Under the pieces are notes generated by a model that saw nothing but the letters and a program-made list of their open reading frames with translations, ran no database searches and was not told where the DNA came from. Positions 15,547 to 23,875 of a DNA stretch of 64,000 nt are shown here, one piece after another. Both the position numbers and the translations under genes were made by a program. Source of the DNA: Streptomyces musisoli (GTDB lineage: Bacteria; Actinomycetota; Actinomycetes; Streptomycetales; Streptomycetaceae); assembly GCF_016741855.1 (NCBI RefSeq), contig NZ_JAERRH010000008.1, forward strand, positions 310,001 to 374,000, given 5' to 3'. How positions within the stretch are numbered: position 1 is the first letter of the stretch; every line of letters starts with the position of its first letter.

Positions 15547-18132
15547 TCAGTCCAGGACCGGCAGCAGATCCGGCAGGTGCCCGTCGGACGCCTCGGCGGC
15601 CCGCCGCCGTTCCTCGGAGACCTCGCCGTAGAGCGTGGTGCGCGGCTTCGCGGGACGGCCGGCCGCCTCCGCCACCGCGACCAGGTCGCGGATCGACTTG
15701 TACGAGCCGTAGGAGGAGCCCGCCATGCGGGAGATCGTCTCCTCCATCAGCGTCCCGCCGACGTCGTTCGCGCCGGAGCGGAGCATCTCCGCCGCCCCCT
15801 CGGTGCCCAGTTTCACCCAGCTCGTCTGGATGTTGGGGATCCAGGGGTGCAGCAGCAGCCGTGCCATCGCCGTCACCGCCCGGTTGTCCCGCACGGTCGG
15901 GCCGGGGCGGGCGATACCGGCCAGGTAGACCGGCGCGTTGGTGTGGATGAAGGGCAGGGTCACGAACTCCGTGAAGCCGCCCGTCTCGCGCTGGATCCCG
16001 GCCAGGGTGCGCAGGTGGCCGAGCCAGTGCCGGGGCTGGTCCACGTGCCCGTACATCATCGTGGAGGAAGAGCGGATGCCCAGCTCGTGGGCGGTCCTGA
16101 TCACCTCGATCCAGGTGGCCGTGGGCAGCTTGCCCTTGGTCAGCACCCAGCGGACCTCGTCGTCCAGGATCTCCGCCGCCGTACCGGGGATGGAGTCCAG
16201 GCCGGCCTCCTTGGCGGCCGTGAGCCATTCGCGGATCGACATGCCGGTGCGGGTCGCGCCGTTCACCACCTCCATCGGGGAGAAGGCGTGTACGTGCATG
16301 CCGGGGACGCGCTCCTTCACCGCCCTCGCGATGTCGAAGTACGCCGTACCGGGCAGATCTGGATGGATGCCGCCCTGCATGCACACCTCGACCGCGCCCA
16401 CGTCCCACGCCTGCCGGGCACGGTCCGCCACCTGATCCAGTGACAGCGTGTACGCGTCCGCGTCCGTGCGGCGCTGCGCGAAGGCACAGAACCGGCAGCC
16501 GGTGTAACAGACGTTGGTGAAGTTGATGTTGCGGGTGACGATGTAGGTGACGTCGTCGCCGACGGCCGACCTGCGGACGTCGTCGGCCACCCGGCACAGC
16601 GCGTCCAGCGCCGGACCGTCCGCGTGCAGCAGGGCGAGGGCCTCGGCGTCGGTGAGCCGGGTCGGGTCGTCGGCCGCGGTGCGCAGCGCCCCGCGCACGT
16701 CGGTGTCGATGCGCTGCGGGGCCATGCCGGGGGCCGCCGCCTCGCGCAGGGCCTCCCAGTCGCCGTACACCTCGTCGAAGTCGTCACGCCGGTCGGAGGT
16801 ACGGCCCTCGGTGTCGATCGTGCGGTGCAGGTCCGTGCGCCCGGCCGGCACGAAGGCCTCCTCGGGCTCCTGCCACGGGCGGCCCTCGACCGGCGCGTCC
16901 GGGAGGGCGAGGCCCGTCGCGGGGTCGGCCAGGGCGGCCACGTGCGGGCGCAGCCGCGGGTCCAGCCAGGGTTCGCCGCGGCGGACGAACTCCGGGTAGA
17001 CGCAGAGGCGTTCGCGCATCTCGAAGCCCGCCGCCGCCGACTTCCGGGCCAGCTCCTCGATCCGCGGCCAGGGGCGCTCGGGGTTGACGTGGTCGATGGT
17101 CAGGGGCGACACCCCGCCCCAGTCGTCGATGCCGGCGCCGATCAGCCGTTCGTACTCGGAGTCGACCAGGTTCGGCGGGGCCTGGAGGCAGGCGCCCGGG
17201 CCCAGGATGTGCCGGGCGACGGCCACCGTGGCGACCAGCTCGTCCAGTTCCGCGTCCGGCATGCCGCGCATCGCCGTGTCCGGCTTGGCGCGGAAGTTCT
17301 GGATGATCAGCTCCTGGATGCCGTGGTAGGCACGGGACACCTTCCGCAGGGCGAACAACGACTCGGCGCGTTCCTCGTACGTCTCGCCGATGCCGACGAG
17401 CAGGCCGGAGGTGAAGGGCACGGAGGAGCGGCCGGCGTCCTCCAGCACCCGCAGCCGCACGGCCGGCTCCTTGTCCGGGGAGCCGTGGTGCGGGCCGCCG
17501 GGCTCGGACCAGAGCCGGGTGGCGGTCGTCTCCAGCATCATGCCCATGCTCGGCGCGACCGGCTTCAGACGCTGGAAGTCCGTCCAGGTCATGACCCCCG
17601 GGTTGAGGTGGGGCAGCAGACCCGTCTCCTCCAGGATGCGGATGGAGATGGCGCGGACGTAGGCGATGGTGTCGTCGTAGCCGTGCGCGTCGAGCCACTC
17701 GCGCGCCTCCGGCCAGCGGTCCTCCGGCTTGTCGCCGAGGGTGATCAGGGCTTCCTTGCAGCCGAGCGCGGCACCCTTGCGGGCGATGTCCAGCACCTCG
17801 TCGGGGGACATGAACATCCCGTGCCCGGCGCGGCGCAGCTTGCCGGGCACGGTGACGAACGTGCAGTAGTGGCACTTGTCCCGGCACAGCCGGGTGAGGG
17901 GGATGAAGACGCTCTTCGAGTACGTGATGACGCCGGGCCTGCCCGCCGCCTCCAGACCCGCGTCCCGTACCCGGGCCGCGGAGGCGGCGAGGGCGGTCAG
18001 GTCCTCGCCGCGCGCCTGGAGGAGCACCGCCGCCTCGGTGACGTCGAGGGCGACGCCGTCCCGGGCTCGTTTGAGGGCGCGACGCATGGAGTTCTCGGTC
18101 GGGCCGGTTCCGGAGGTCGCGGAAGTCGTCAT
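15547..18132 (-). CDS. fbiC: Bifunctional FO synthase (CofG/CofH fusion), F420 biosynthesis
   Basis: This 861-residue protein holds two radical-SAM domains. The N-terminal CofG-like half binds a 4Fe-4S cluster through C83-x3-C87-x2-C90 (LCRDKCHYC). The C-terminal CofH-like half does so through C542, C546 and C549 (VCYTGCRFC). Together they join tyrosine and a pyrimidine (5-amino-6-ribitylaminouracil) to form 7,8-didemethyl-8-hydroxy-5-deazariboflavin, the chromophore of coenzyme F420. Fusion of the two halves is normal for actinomycetes. The start at ATG 18132 lies 25 bases after an F420-type LLM gene on the same strand. Several F420-type enzymes elsewhere in the window may use its product. 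Confidence 0.95.
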   Translation of the reverse strand: MTTSATSGTGPTENSMRRALKRARDGVALDVTEAAVLLQARGEDLTALAASAARVRDAGLEAAGRPGVITYSKSVFIPLTRLCRDKCHYCTFVTVPGKLRRAGHGMFMSPDEVLDIARKGAALGCKEALITLGDKPEDRWPEAREWLDAHGYDDTIAYVRAISIRILEETGLLPHLNPGVMTWTDFQRLKPVAPSMGMMLETTATRLWSEPGGPHHGSPDKEPAVRLRVLEDAGRSSVPFTSGLLVGIGETYEERAESLFALRKVSRAYHGIQELIIQNFRAKPDTAMRGMPDAELDELVATVAVARHILGPGACLQAPPNLVDSEYERLIGAGIDDWGGVSPLTIDHVNPERPWPRIEELARKSAAAGFEMRERLCVYPEFVRRGEPWLDPRLRPHVAALADPATGLALPDAPVEGRPWQEPEEAFVPAGRTDLHRTIDTEGRTSDRRDDFDEVYGDWEALREAAAPGMAPQRIDTDVRGALRTAADDPTRLTDAEALALLHADGPALDALCRVADDVRRSAVGDDVTYIVTRNINFTNVCYTGCRFCAFAQRRTDADAYTLSLDQVADRARQAWDVGAVEVCMQGGIHPDLPGTAYFDIARAVKERVPGMHVHAFSPMEVVNGATRTGMSIREWLTAAKEAGLDSIPGTAAEILDDEVRWVLTKGKLPTATWIEVIRTAHELGIRSSSTMMYGHVDQPRHWLGHLRTLAGIQRETGGFTEFVTLPFIHTNAPVYLAGIARPGPTVRDNRAVTAMARLLLHPWIPNIQTSWVKLGTEGAAEMLRSGANDVGGTLMEETISRMAGSSYGSYKSIRDLVAVAEAAGRPAKPRTTLYGEVSEERRRAAEASDGHLPDLLPVLD

Positions 18133-18156
18133 CTCTTGAGCATACGTTCGCGTTGA

Positions 18157-19023
18157 TCACGTCCGGGGCGTGCCGGCCGGCAGGAGCGGGCCGTACGCGT
18201 CGAGCGCCTGCAGCACCTCCCGCTCACCGGCCGGCGGCAGCTGCACCACGACCTCCTCGATGCCGAGTTCCGCGTAGTGGGCGAGCTTGCCGGGGGTCGG
18301 CTGCACGGCGTACGGGACGACCTCCAGGGCGGCCGGGTCGCGGCCCGCGTCCGCCCACGCCGAGCGCAGCACGGGCAGCGACTCGGTGAGCCCGCGCCCG
18401 CCGATCGGCAGCCAGCCGTCGGCGTACTCGGCGATGTGCGCGAACAGCTTCGGCCCGGCGGCCCCGCCGACGAGCGTGCGGGGGCCGACGACGGGGCCGC
18501 GCGGCTTCTGCACGGGCTTGGGGTGGGCGAGGCTGGCCCGCACGCTCCCGGACTCCCCCGCGTACCCCGTCGGCTCCTGCGCCCACAGCGCGCGCATCAG
18601 GGCCATCCGGTCCCGGACCAGCTCGCGCCGGGTCCGCCAGGTCACGCCGTGGTCGGCGGCCTCCTCCACGTTCCAGCCGTAGCCGAGGCCGAGGGTGAAG
18701 CGCCCGCCGGACAGGTGGTCCAGCGTGGCGATCTGCTTGGCGAGGTCGATCGGGTCGTGCTGGGCGACCAGGGTGATCCCGGTGCCGAGGCCGAGGCGCT
18801 CGGTGACGGCGGCGGCCTGGCCGAGCACGACGAAGGGGTCGAGGGTGCGGCCGTACTCGCGGGGCAGGTCGCCGCCGGCCGGGTAGGGGGTGGTGCGCTC
18901 GACGGGGATGTGGGTGTGTTCCGGGAGGTACAGCCCGGCGAACCCGCGCTGTTCGAGTTCGCGGGCGATGCGGGTCGGGGTGATGGTCTCGTCCGTGAGG
19001 AAGATCGTGACGGCGATACGCAT
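18157..19023 (-). CDS. LLM-class F420-dependent oxidoreductase
   Basis: The 288-residue protein begins MRIAVTIFLTDETITPTRIA and has the luciferase-like TIM-barrel pattern: GFAGLYLPEHTHIP, then LATGI-type strand LGLGTGITLVAQHDP, HLSGGRFTLGLGYGWNVEE, and FAHIAEYADGWLPIGG. These are hallmarks of the F420-using branch. Relatives catalyse hydride transfer with reduced F420 on diverse substrates. I chose ATG 19023; an upstream extension is Arg-rich and lacks conservation-like features. The gene sits 25 bases upstream of fbiC and is probably co-transcribed with it. Confidence 0.85.
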   Translation of the reverse strand: MRIAVTIFLTDETITPTRIARELEQRGFAGLYLPEHTHIPVERTTPYPAGGDLPREYGRTLDPFVVLGQAAAVTERLGLGTGITLVAQHDPIDLAKQIATLDHLSGGRFTLGLGYGWNVEEAADHGVTWRTRRELVRDRMALMRALWAQEPTGYAGESGSVRASLAHPKPVQKPRGPVVGPRTLVGGAAGPKLFAHIAEYADGWLPIGGRGLTESLPVLRSAWADAGRDPAALEVVPYAVQPTPGKLAHYAELGIEEVVVQLPPAGEREVLQALDAYGPLLPAGTPRT

Positions 19024-19220
19024 GAGCGATCTGTACCGGGTGCCGGATCGTATGTCCATACCGACTGGACGGGATTGCCGGAGGGCGGGCCGGACACGGT
19101 ACGGCGGTCGCGCCCGCGCGGGCCGGACACGGCCCACTGAACGCCCGCGCGGCCCGGACATGGTCCCGGGGGCACGCCCGCGCGGCGGCGGCGCATTCCG
19201 TACTGTCCCGCGCCCCCGGG

Positions 19221-20630
19221 TTGCCTTACGTTGTGGATGTGGCGACGTTGCGCGGCACCCTGGCACCCGGTTCACCGGACTACGTCTACCTTCCCGTGGA
19301 AGTGCCCCCTGAGACGGCCGAGTTGAAGGTTTCCTACACCTACGACAGGCCCTCCGTCCCGCCCGGCGTCCCCGGCAACGCCCTGGACATCGGGCTCTTC
19401 GACGAGCGCGGCACGGAGCTGGGCGGGCGGGGCTTCCGGGGCTGGTCGGGGGGTGCGCGGACGGAGTTCTTCGTGCGGGCGGACGAGGCGACGCCCGGCT
19501 ATCTCCCGGGCCCGCTGCGCCCGGGCACCTGGCACATCGTGCTGGGCCCGTACACGGTGGCCCCGCAGGGGCTGTCGTACGAGGTGACGGTCACGCTGAC
19601 GCCCGGGGAGTCCGGCAAGGCCCCGGAGCCGGTGTATCCGCCCGGCCGGGCCCGGGGCCGGGGGCGGGACTGGTACCGGGGCGACTGCCACCTGCACTCC
19701 TGGCACTCCGACGGCCGCCGCACCCCGGCGGAGATCGCGGCTCTGGCCCGCGCGGCCGGCCTGGACTTCCTGTGCAGCTCCGACCACAACACGAACGCCT
19801 CGCACGCCCACTGGGCCGACGCGGCCGGCGACGACCTGCTGGTGCTGCTCGGCGAGGAGGTCACCACCCGCAACGGGCACGTCCTGGCCCTCGGCACCGA
19901 CCCGGGGACCTTCGTCGACTGGCGCTACCGGGCGCGGGACGGCCGCTGGGCGCACTTCGCGCGGGCGGTCCGGCGGGCCGGCGGTCTGGTCGTACCGGCG
20001 CATCCGCACGCCGACTGCGTGGGCTGCGGCTGGCGGTTCGGGTTCGCGGAGGCGGACGCCGTGGAGGTGTGGAACGGGCCCTGGACCCCGGACGACGAGA
20101 TGACCCTGGCGGCGTGGGACGCGCGGCTGCTGGCGTCGGCGCGGGGCGAACGGGCCTGGCTGCCGGCGATGGGCGACAGCGACGCCCACCGCGACCCGGA
20201 CGTGGTCGGCCTGCCGCAGACGGTCGTCCTCGCCGACGGGCTGACCCGCGAGGCGATCCAGGAGGGGCTGCGGGCCGGCCGCTCCTACGTGGCCGAGTCG
20301 CGGCACGTCTCGGTGGCGTTCACCGTGACGGCCGCCGGCGGCGAACGGGCCGGGATCGGCGAGCGGCTGGCGGTCGGCGCGGACACCGCCGTGGCGGTCC
20401 GGCTGGAGGTGTCCGGCGCGCCGCGCTGTTCGGTCCGGTTCGTCACCGACCAGGGCGTGCTGTTCACCGCCGGACCGCTGCCGGTGTCCGGCACGGGCAC
20501 CGTGGAGTGGCACACGACCCCGGCCCGCGCGGCCTACGTGCGGGCCGAGCTGCGGCACGAGGCGGCGCTGGGGCCGGTGCCGGGGGCGATGGCCGCGTTC
20601 ACCAACCCGGTCTTCCTCGGGACTACTTGA
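19221..20630 (+). CDS. CehA/McbA-type PHP-domain metallohydrolase
   Basis: Residues 1-~130 form a beta-rich domain (LPVEVPPETAELKVSYTYD). The PHP domain then follows, with metal ligands GDCHLHSWHSDG, SSDHNTN, PAHPHAD and GDSDAHRD. PHP proteins bind two or three metals and hydrolyse phosphoesters, or carbamate esters in CehA/McbA. The substrate is unknown. The start is uncertain: TTG 19221 or GTG 19236, neither with a clear ribosome site. The gene ends inside the last codons of the convergent PadR gene (eight-base overlap). The upstream 150 bases contain three imperfect copies of CGCCCGCGCGGSCCGGACA. Confidence 0.75.
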   Translation: MPYVVDVATLRGTLAPGSPDYVYLPVEVPPETAELKVSYTYDRPSVPPGVPGNALDIGLFDERGTELGGRGFRGWSGGARTEFFVRADEATPGYLPGPLRPGTWHIVLGPYTVAPQGLSYEVTVTLTPGESGKAPEPVYPPGRARGRGRDWYRGDCHLHSWHSDGRRTPAEIAALARAAGLDFLCSSDHNTNASHAHWADAAGDDLLVLLGEEVTTRNGHVLALGTDPGTFVDWRYRARDGRWAHFARAVRRAGGLVVPAHPHADCVGCGWRFGFAEADAVEVWNGPWTPDDEMTLAAWDARLLASARGERAWLPAMGDSDAHRDPDVVGLPQTVVLADGLTREAIQEGLRAGRSYVAESRHVSVAFTVTAAGGERAGIGERLAVGADTAVAVRLEVSGAPRCSVRFVTDQGVLFTAGPLPVSGTGTVEWHTTPARAAYVRAELRHEAALGPVPGAMAAFTNPVFLGTT

Positions 20631-21135
20631 TCTGGCCCGCCGCCCACTCGGCCCACTCCTGCCGCATCGCGTTGAAGCGCAGGCCGTACTCCAGGGCGAT
20701 CCGGCCGTAGACGGAGAGGTTGTCGTCGTCCCAGTCGATGGAGTCGGCGAGCTGCCGCAGCTGCTCGTACCCCTCGCGGGACATCTCGGTCAGGCCGGTG
20801 AGGTACTCGCGGGCCTGCTCGGGCCGGAGCACGCCGAGGAAGAAGACGCGCAGCAGGACGTCGCTGCGGGTGTTGCGCTGGGGCCGCGTCTCGGTCAGCC
20901 AGTGGCGCAGCTCGGTCATGCCCTCGTCGGTGAGGGCGTACTCCTTGCGGCCGCGCGGGCCCTCGGCGGTCACGGTGATCTGCCCTGAGCCCGCCAGTTT
21001 GGTCAGCTCGGTGTAGATCTGGCTCTGGGTCGCCGGCCAGACGTTGGCGAGCGAGGTCTCGAACGTCTTGAGCAGGTCGTAGCCGCTGGCGGGACGCTCC
21101 GAGAGCAGGCCGAGCAATGCGTGTTTGAGGCTCAT
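20623..21135 (-). CDS. PadR-family transcriptional regulator
   Basis: The 170-residue product has a PadR winged helix at residues 1-~75 (MSLKHALLGLLSERPASGYD, SQIYTELTKLAGSGQI, GRKEYALTDEGMTEL) and a helical C-terminal dimerisation domain. PadR proteins repress neighbouring genes until a ligand binds. It is divergent from the membrane-protein/carotenoid-oxygenase pair across a 93-base region containing two copies of a GACATGTC palindrome. It probably controls that pair and itself. Confidence 0.9.
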   Translation of the reverse strand: MSLKHALLGLLSERPASGYDLLKTFETSLANVWPATQSQIYTELTKLAGSGQITVTAEGPRGRKEYALTDEGMTELRHWLTETRPQRNTRSDVLLRVFFLGVLRPEQAREYLTGLTEMSREGYEQLRQLADSIDWDDDNLSVYGRIALEYGLRFNAMRQEWAEWAAGQIK

Positions 21136-21157
21136 ACCTCCAGCTTACCTTCCACTG

Positions 21158-21198
21158 TTGACATGTCGAGTTCTGACCTTCTACTTTTGACATGTCGA
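21158..21198. promoter_or_regulatory. Two TTGACATGTCGA sites in the PadR divergent promoter
   Basis: TTGACATGTCGA occurs identically at 21158-21169 and 21187-21198, each centred on the perfect palindrome GACATGTC, with centres 29 bp apart. The first also supplies a plausible -35 (TTGACA) with TACTTT 18 bp on. The arrangement fits a pair of PadR operators overlapping the promoters. Confidence 0.6.
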
Positions 21199-21228
21199 AA
21201 CCGGAACTCAGACCAATCGGGGGTCCCC

Positions 21229-21798
21229 ATGTCGTACCTGCGCACCTTCCTGCCATGGATCGTCTTCGCCGTCGTCCCCTCGGCCGACTGGCAGTGGGGC
21301 GCCCTGGCCGCCCTGGTGGTCGCGCTCGGGCTCATCGCCCAGGAGAAGCGTTCCGGGACCGGCTTCGACGCCCTCGTCATCGAGTCCGGCTCGGCGGTCT
21401 TCTTCGCGGTCCTCGCGGCCATCGCCTTCGCCGATCCGCACTCGGGCGTGCACGACTACTCCGCCGCGCTCTCCTCCGCCACCCTCGCCGTCATCGCCGG
21501 CCTCTCGCTCGCCGCCCGCCGGCCCTTCACCCTGGGCATCGCCAAGCGCACCACCCCGCGCGAGCTGTGGCACCTGAAGCCGTTCATCCGGACCAACGTG
21601 GTCATCACCGCCGTCTGGACCACCGCCTTCGCGCTGACCGCCGCCGCCCTCGCCGTGCTGGACCACTCCGGACACGCCCGTTCCACGGCCGCCACCCTCG
21701 TCCAGATCGCCGGCTTCGCCGCCCCGATGCTCTTCACCGTCCGCTACGTCGCCCACGTCCAGGCGAAGGCCCAGGCCGCCGGGCAGGTGGCCCGGTGA
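21229..21798 (+). CDS. Small integral membrane protein upstream of the carotenoid oxygenase
   Basis: The 189-residue product has about five or six hydrophobic segments (LRTFLPWIVFAVVPSADW, ALAALVVALGLIAQ, SAVFFAVLAAIAFAD, LAVIAGLSLAARRPF, and a C-terminal one). I cannot name its family. It begins at ATG 21229, about 30 bp from the second GACATGTC site. Its stop overlaps the start of the carotenoid oxygenase (GTGA), so the two are translationally coupled and probably work together, for instance at a membrane where carotenoids reside. Confidence 0.7.
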   Translation: MSYLRTFLPWIVFAVVPSADWQWGALAALVVALGLIAQEKRSGTGFDALVIESGSAVFFAVLAAIAFADPHSGVHDYSAALSSATLAVIAGLSLAARRPFTLGIAKRTTPRELWHLKPFIRTNVVITAVWTTAFALTAAALAVLDHSGHARSTAATLVQIAGFAAPMLFTVRYVAHVQAKAQAAGQVAR

Positions 21799-23105
21799 CC
21801 ACCGCCCCGAAGCACCTCCTCGGCAACTACGCCCCGGTCACCGAGGAACTCACCGCGCACCACCTGCCGGTGACCGGCACGATCCCGCCCGAGCTGTCCG
21901 GCTGGTACCTGCGCAACGGCCCGAACCCGGCCGACGCCGCCTCCGGGCACTGGTTCTTCGGCGACGGCATGGTCCACGGGGTGCGGCTGGAGGGCGGCCG
22001 GGCCACCTCCTACCGCAACCGCTGGGTCCGCACCAGCCGCCTCACCGACGGGGCGCGGATGTACGACGACCAGGGCCGCCGGGACCTCACCGCCGGCCCC
22101 GCCAACACGCATGTCGTCCGGCACGCGGGCCGCACCCTCGCCCTGGTGGAGACGGCCCTGCCCTACGAACTGACCCGCGAGCTGGACACCAAGGGCCCGT
22201 ACGACTTCGGCGGCCGCCTCCACACCGCGATGACGGCCCACCCGAAGACCTGCCCGGTCACCGGCGAACTGCACTTCTTCGGCTACGGCATGCTGGAGCC
22301 CACCCACCTGACCTACCACCGGGCCGACGCCACGGGCGAGCTGGTGCTCAGCAGGCCGGTGGAGGTGCCCGCGCCGACCATGCTGCACGACTTCGCCCTC
22401 ACCGCCGGGCACGTCGTCTTCATGGACCTGCCGGTCGTCTTCGACGTCGAACTCGCCCTGACCGGCGGCACGATGCCGTACAGCTGGGACGACGGGCACG
22501 GCGCGCGGCTCGGCCTGCTGCGCCGCGACGACCCGCACGGCGAGGTCCGCTGGTTGCCCGTCGATCCCTGCTACGTCTTCCACGTCCTGAACGCCCACGA
22601 CGCTCCGGACGGCACCGTCGTGCTGTACGTGATGCGTTATCCGGAGATGTGGCGGCGCACCGCCGACGGCGGCACACGGCCGCAGCAGGCCGTGCTGTGG
22701 AAGTGGACCGTCGACCCGGCCCGCGGCACGGTCCGCGAGGAGCAGCTCGACGACCGCCCGGGCGAGTTCCCGCGCGTCGACGACCGGCTGACCGGGCTCG
22801 CCGCCGGGCACGGGCACGTCACGTGCGGCACCTCACTGGTCCGCTACGACCTGCGGTCCGGTGCCGTCACCGCCCACGACTTCGGGGCCGGCCGCGTTCC
22901 CGGGGAGGCCGCCTTCGCGCCCGCCGACGGTACGGCCGGTGGTGCGGGGTGGCTTCTGACGTACGTCCACGATGCCGCCACCGACCGCAGCGAGCTGGTG
23001 GTCCTGGACGCCGACGATCTCGCCGCGCCGCCGGTCGCCACGGTTCGCTTGCCGGGGCGGGTGCCGTTCGGCTTCCACGGCAACTGGTTGGCCGACGAGG
23101 GGTAG
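21795..23105 (+). CDS. Carotenoid cleavage oxygenase (RPE65/CCO family)
   Basis: I take GTG 21795, in the GTGA overlap, as the start; the frame's upstream part is a shadow of the preceding gene. The 436-residue product has the family opening (GWYLRNGPNPAD, FGDGMVHGVRLEGG). It keeps the four iron-binding histidines of the beta-propeller: H149 (AHPK), H198 (LHDF), H263 (FHVLNA) and H428 (FHGNW). Such enzymes split conjugated double bonds of carotenoids, apocarotenoids or stilbenes with O2. No carotenoid-synthesis genes are in the window, so the substrate must come from elsewhere. PadR control is likely. Confidence 0.9.
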   Translation: MTTAPKHLLGNYAPVTEELTAHHLPVTGTIPPELSGWYLRNGPNPADAASGHWFFGDGMVHGVRLEGGRATSYRNRWVRTSRLTDGARMYDDQGRRDLTAGPANTHVVRHAGRTLALVETALPYELTRELDTKGPYDFGGRLHTAMTAHPKTCPVTGELHFFGYGMLEPTHLTYHRADATGELVLSRPVEVPAPTMLHDFALTAGHVVFMDLPVVFDVELALTGGTMPYSWDDGHGARLGLLRRDDPHGEVRWLPVDPCYVFHVLNAHDAPDGTVVLYVMRYPEMWRRTADGGTRPQQAVLWKWTVDPARGTVREEQLDDRPGEFPRVDDRLTGLAAGHGHVTCGTSLVRYDLRSGAVTAHDFGAGRVPGEAAFAPADGTAGGAGWLLTYVHDAATDRSELVVLDADDLAAPPVATVRLPGRVPFGFHGNWLADEG

Positions 23106-23176
23106 GGGCCGAGGGTGCCTGGGCAGGCGCGGGTGGTGTCGTCGGTCGTGTGCGGCGCCGTTGCGGCTGGTCGCGC

Positions 23177-23417
23177 AGTTCCCCGCGCCCCTGTCGGGGC
23201 GCTGCGCGGATCGCGGTCCTCTGCGGCGCCGTCGTGGCTGGTCGCGCGGTTCGTCGCGGCCCTTTGGGGCTCGGGTTGTGGTCTTCCGCGGCTTCGTCCG
23301 GGCTCTTCGCGTAGTTCCCCGCGCCCCTGTCGGGGCGCTGCGCGGATCGTGGTCTTCTGTGGCGCCGTCGTGGGTGGTCGCGCGGTTCGTCGCGGCCCTT
23401 TGGGGCTTGGGTTGTGG
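23177..23417. repeat. 136-bp-period tandem intergenic repeat with hairpins
   Basis: The 333-base gap after the carotenoid oxygenase contains no gene but two near-identical ~105-base units. They start AGTTCCCCGCGCCCCTGTCG at 23177 and 23313. Each unit contains a self-complementary GCGCCCC-TGTC-GGGGCGC hairpin. The genes on both sides converge on this segment, so the hairpins can serve as terminators in both directions. Elements of the GTTCCCCGCGCCCC type are familiar between Streptomyces genes. Confidence 0.75.
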
Positions 23418-23438
23418 GGGTTCGTGGTGTTGGCCGGG

Positions 23439-23852
23439 TTAGTCGGGGAGTTCGCCGGGGTTCTGTGGGGTGGGGGTGGTGCGGCGTAGGGCTATCAGTT
23501 CGGCTACCGCCTTCAGCCAGCGGGCGGCCAGTGCCTCGGCCTCCGGGGAGGTCGCCGTCCGGGCGGCCTCGGTCAGCCAGTCGCGCAGCACGGCCGCCGG
23601 CTCCGGGTCCGGCAGCGGCTCCGGCAGCTCCGCGGCGTACGCGAGGCCGCCGGCCCGGACGATCTCGGCGACGAACACCAGCGAGCGCGGCAGCACGCCG
23701 AGCCGGTCGAGGGTGACCGCGCCCGCGACGGCGCCGTCGCCGAACAGGGCCGTGCGGAAGGCGTCCTGGGTCAGGCCGTAGCGCAGGAGCACGGTGACGT
23801 CGGTGGCGGCCAGGACCTCGTCGTCGGAGCGGCTGTCGGGAGCAGGGGGCAT
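23439..23852 (-). CDS. Small helical protein of unknown function, last gene of the peptidase operon
   Basis: I chose ATG 23852, which gives MPPAPDSRSDDEVLAATDVT and 137 residues. It is soluble and mostly helical (LLRYGLTQDAFRTALFGDGA, VFVAEIVRAGGLAYAAELPE). I do not recognise a family. It lies 23 bases after the chagasin-like lipoprotein gene and shares its strand and spacing style with the two upstream genes, so it is probably the fourth gene of one operon. Confidence 0.55.
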   Translation of the reverse strand: MPPAPDSRSDDEVLAATDVTVLLRYGLTQDAFRTALFGDGAVAGAVTLDRLGVLPRSLVFVAEIVRAGGLAYAAELPEPLPDPEPAAVLRDWLTEAARTATSPEAEALAARWLKAVAELIALRRTTPTPQNPGELPD

Positions 23853-23875
23853 GAGGGCCTCGGTTCCGGTCCTGG

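Noticed and set aside
21192..21794. N-terminal extension of the carotenoid oxygenase (637-aa reading)
   Set aside because: The extension is the out-of-frame shadow of the membrane-protein gene. The GTG at 21795 in the GTGA overlap gives a standard-length oxygenase.
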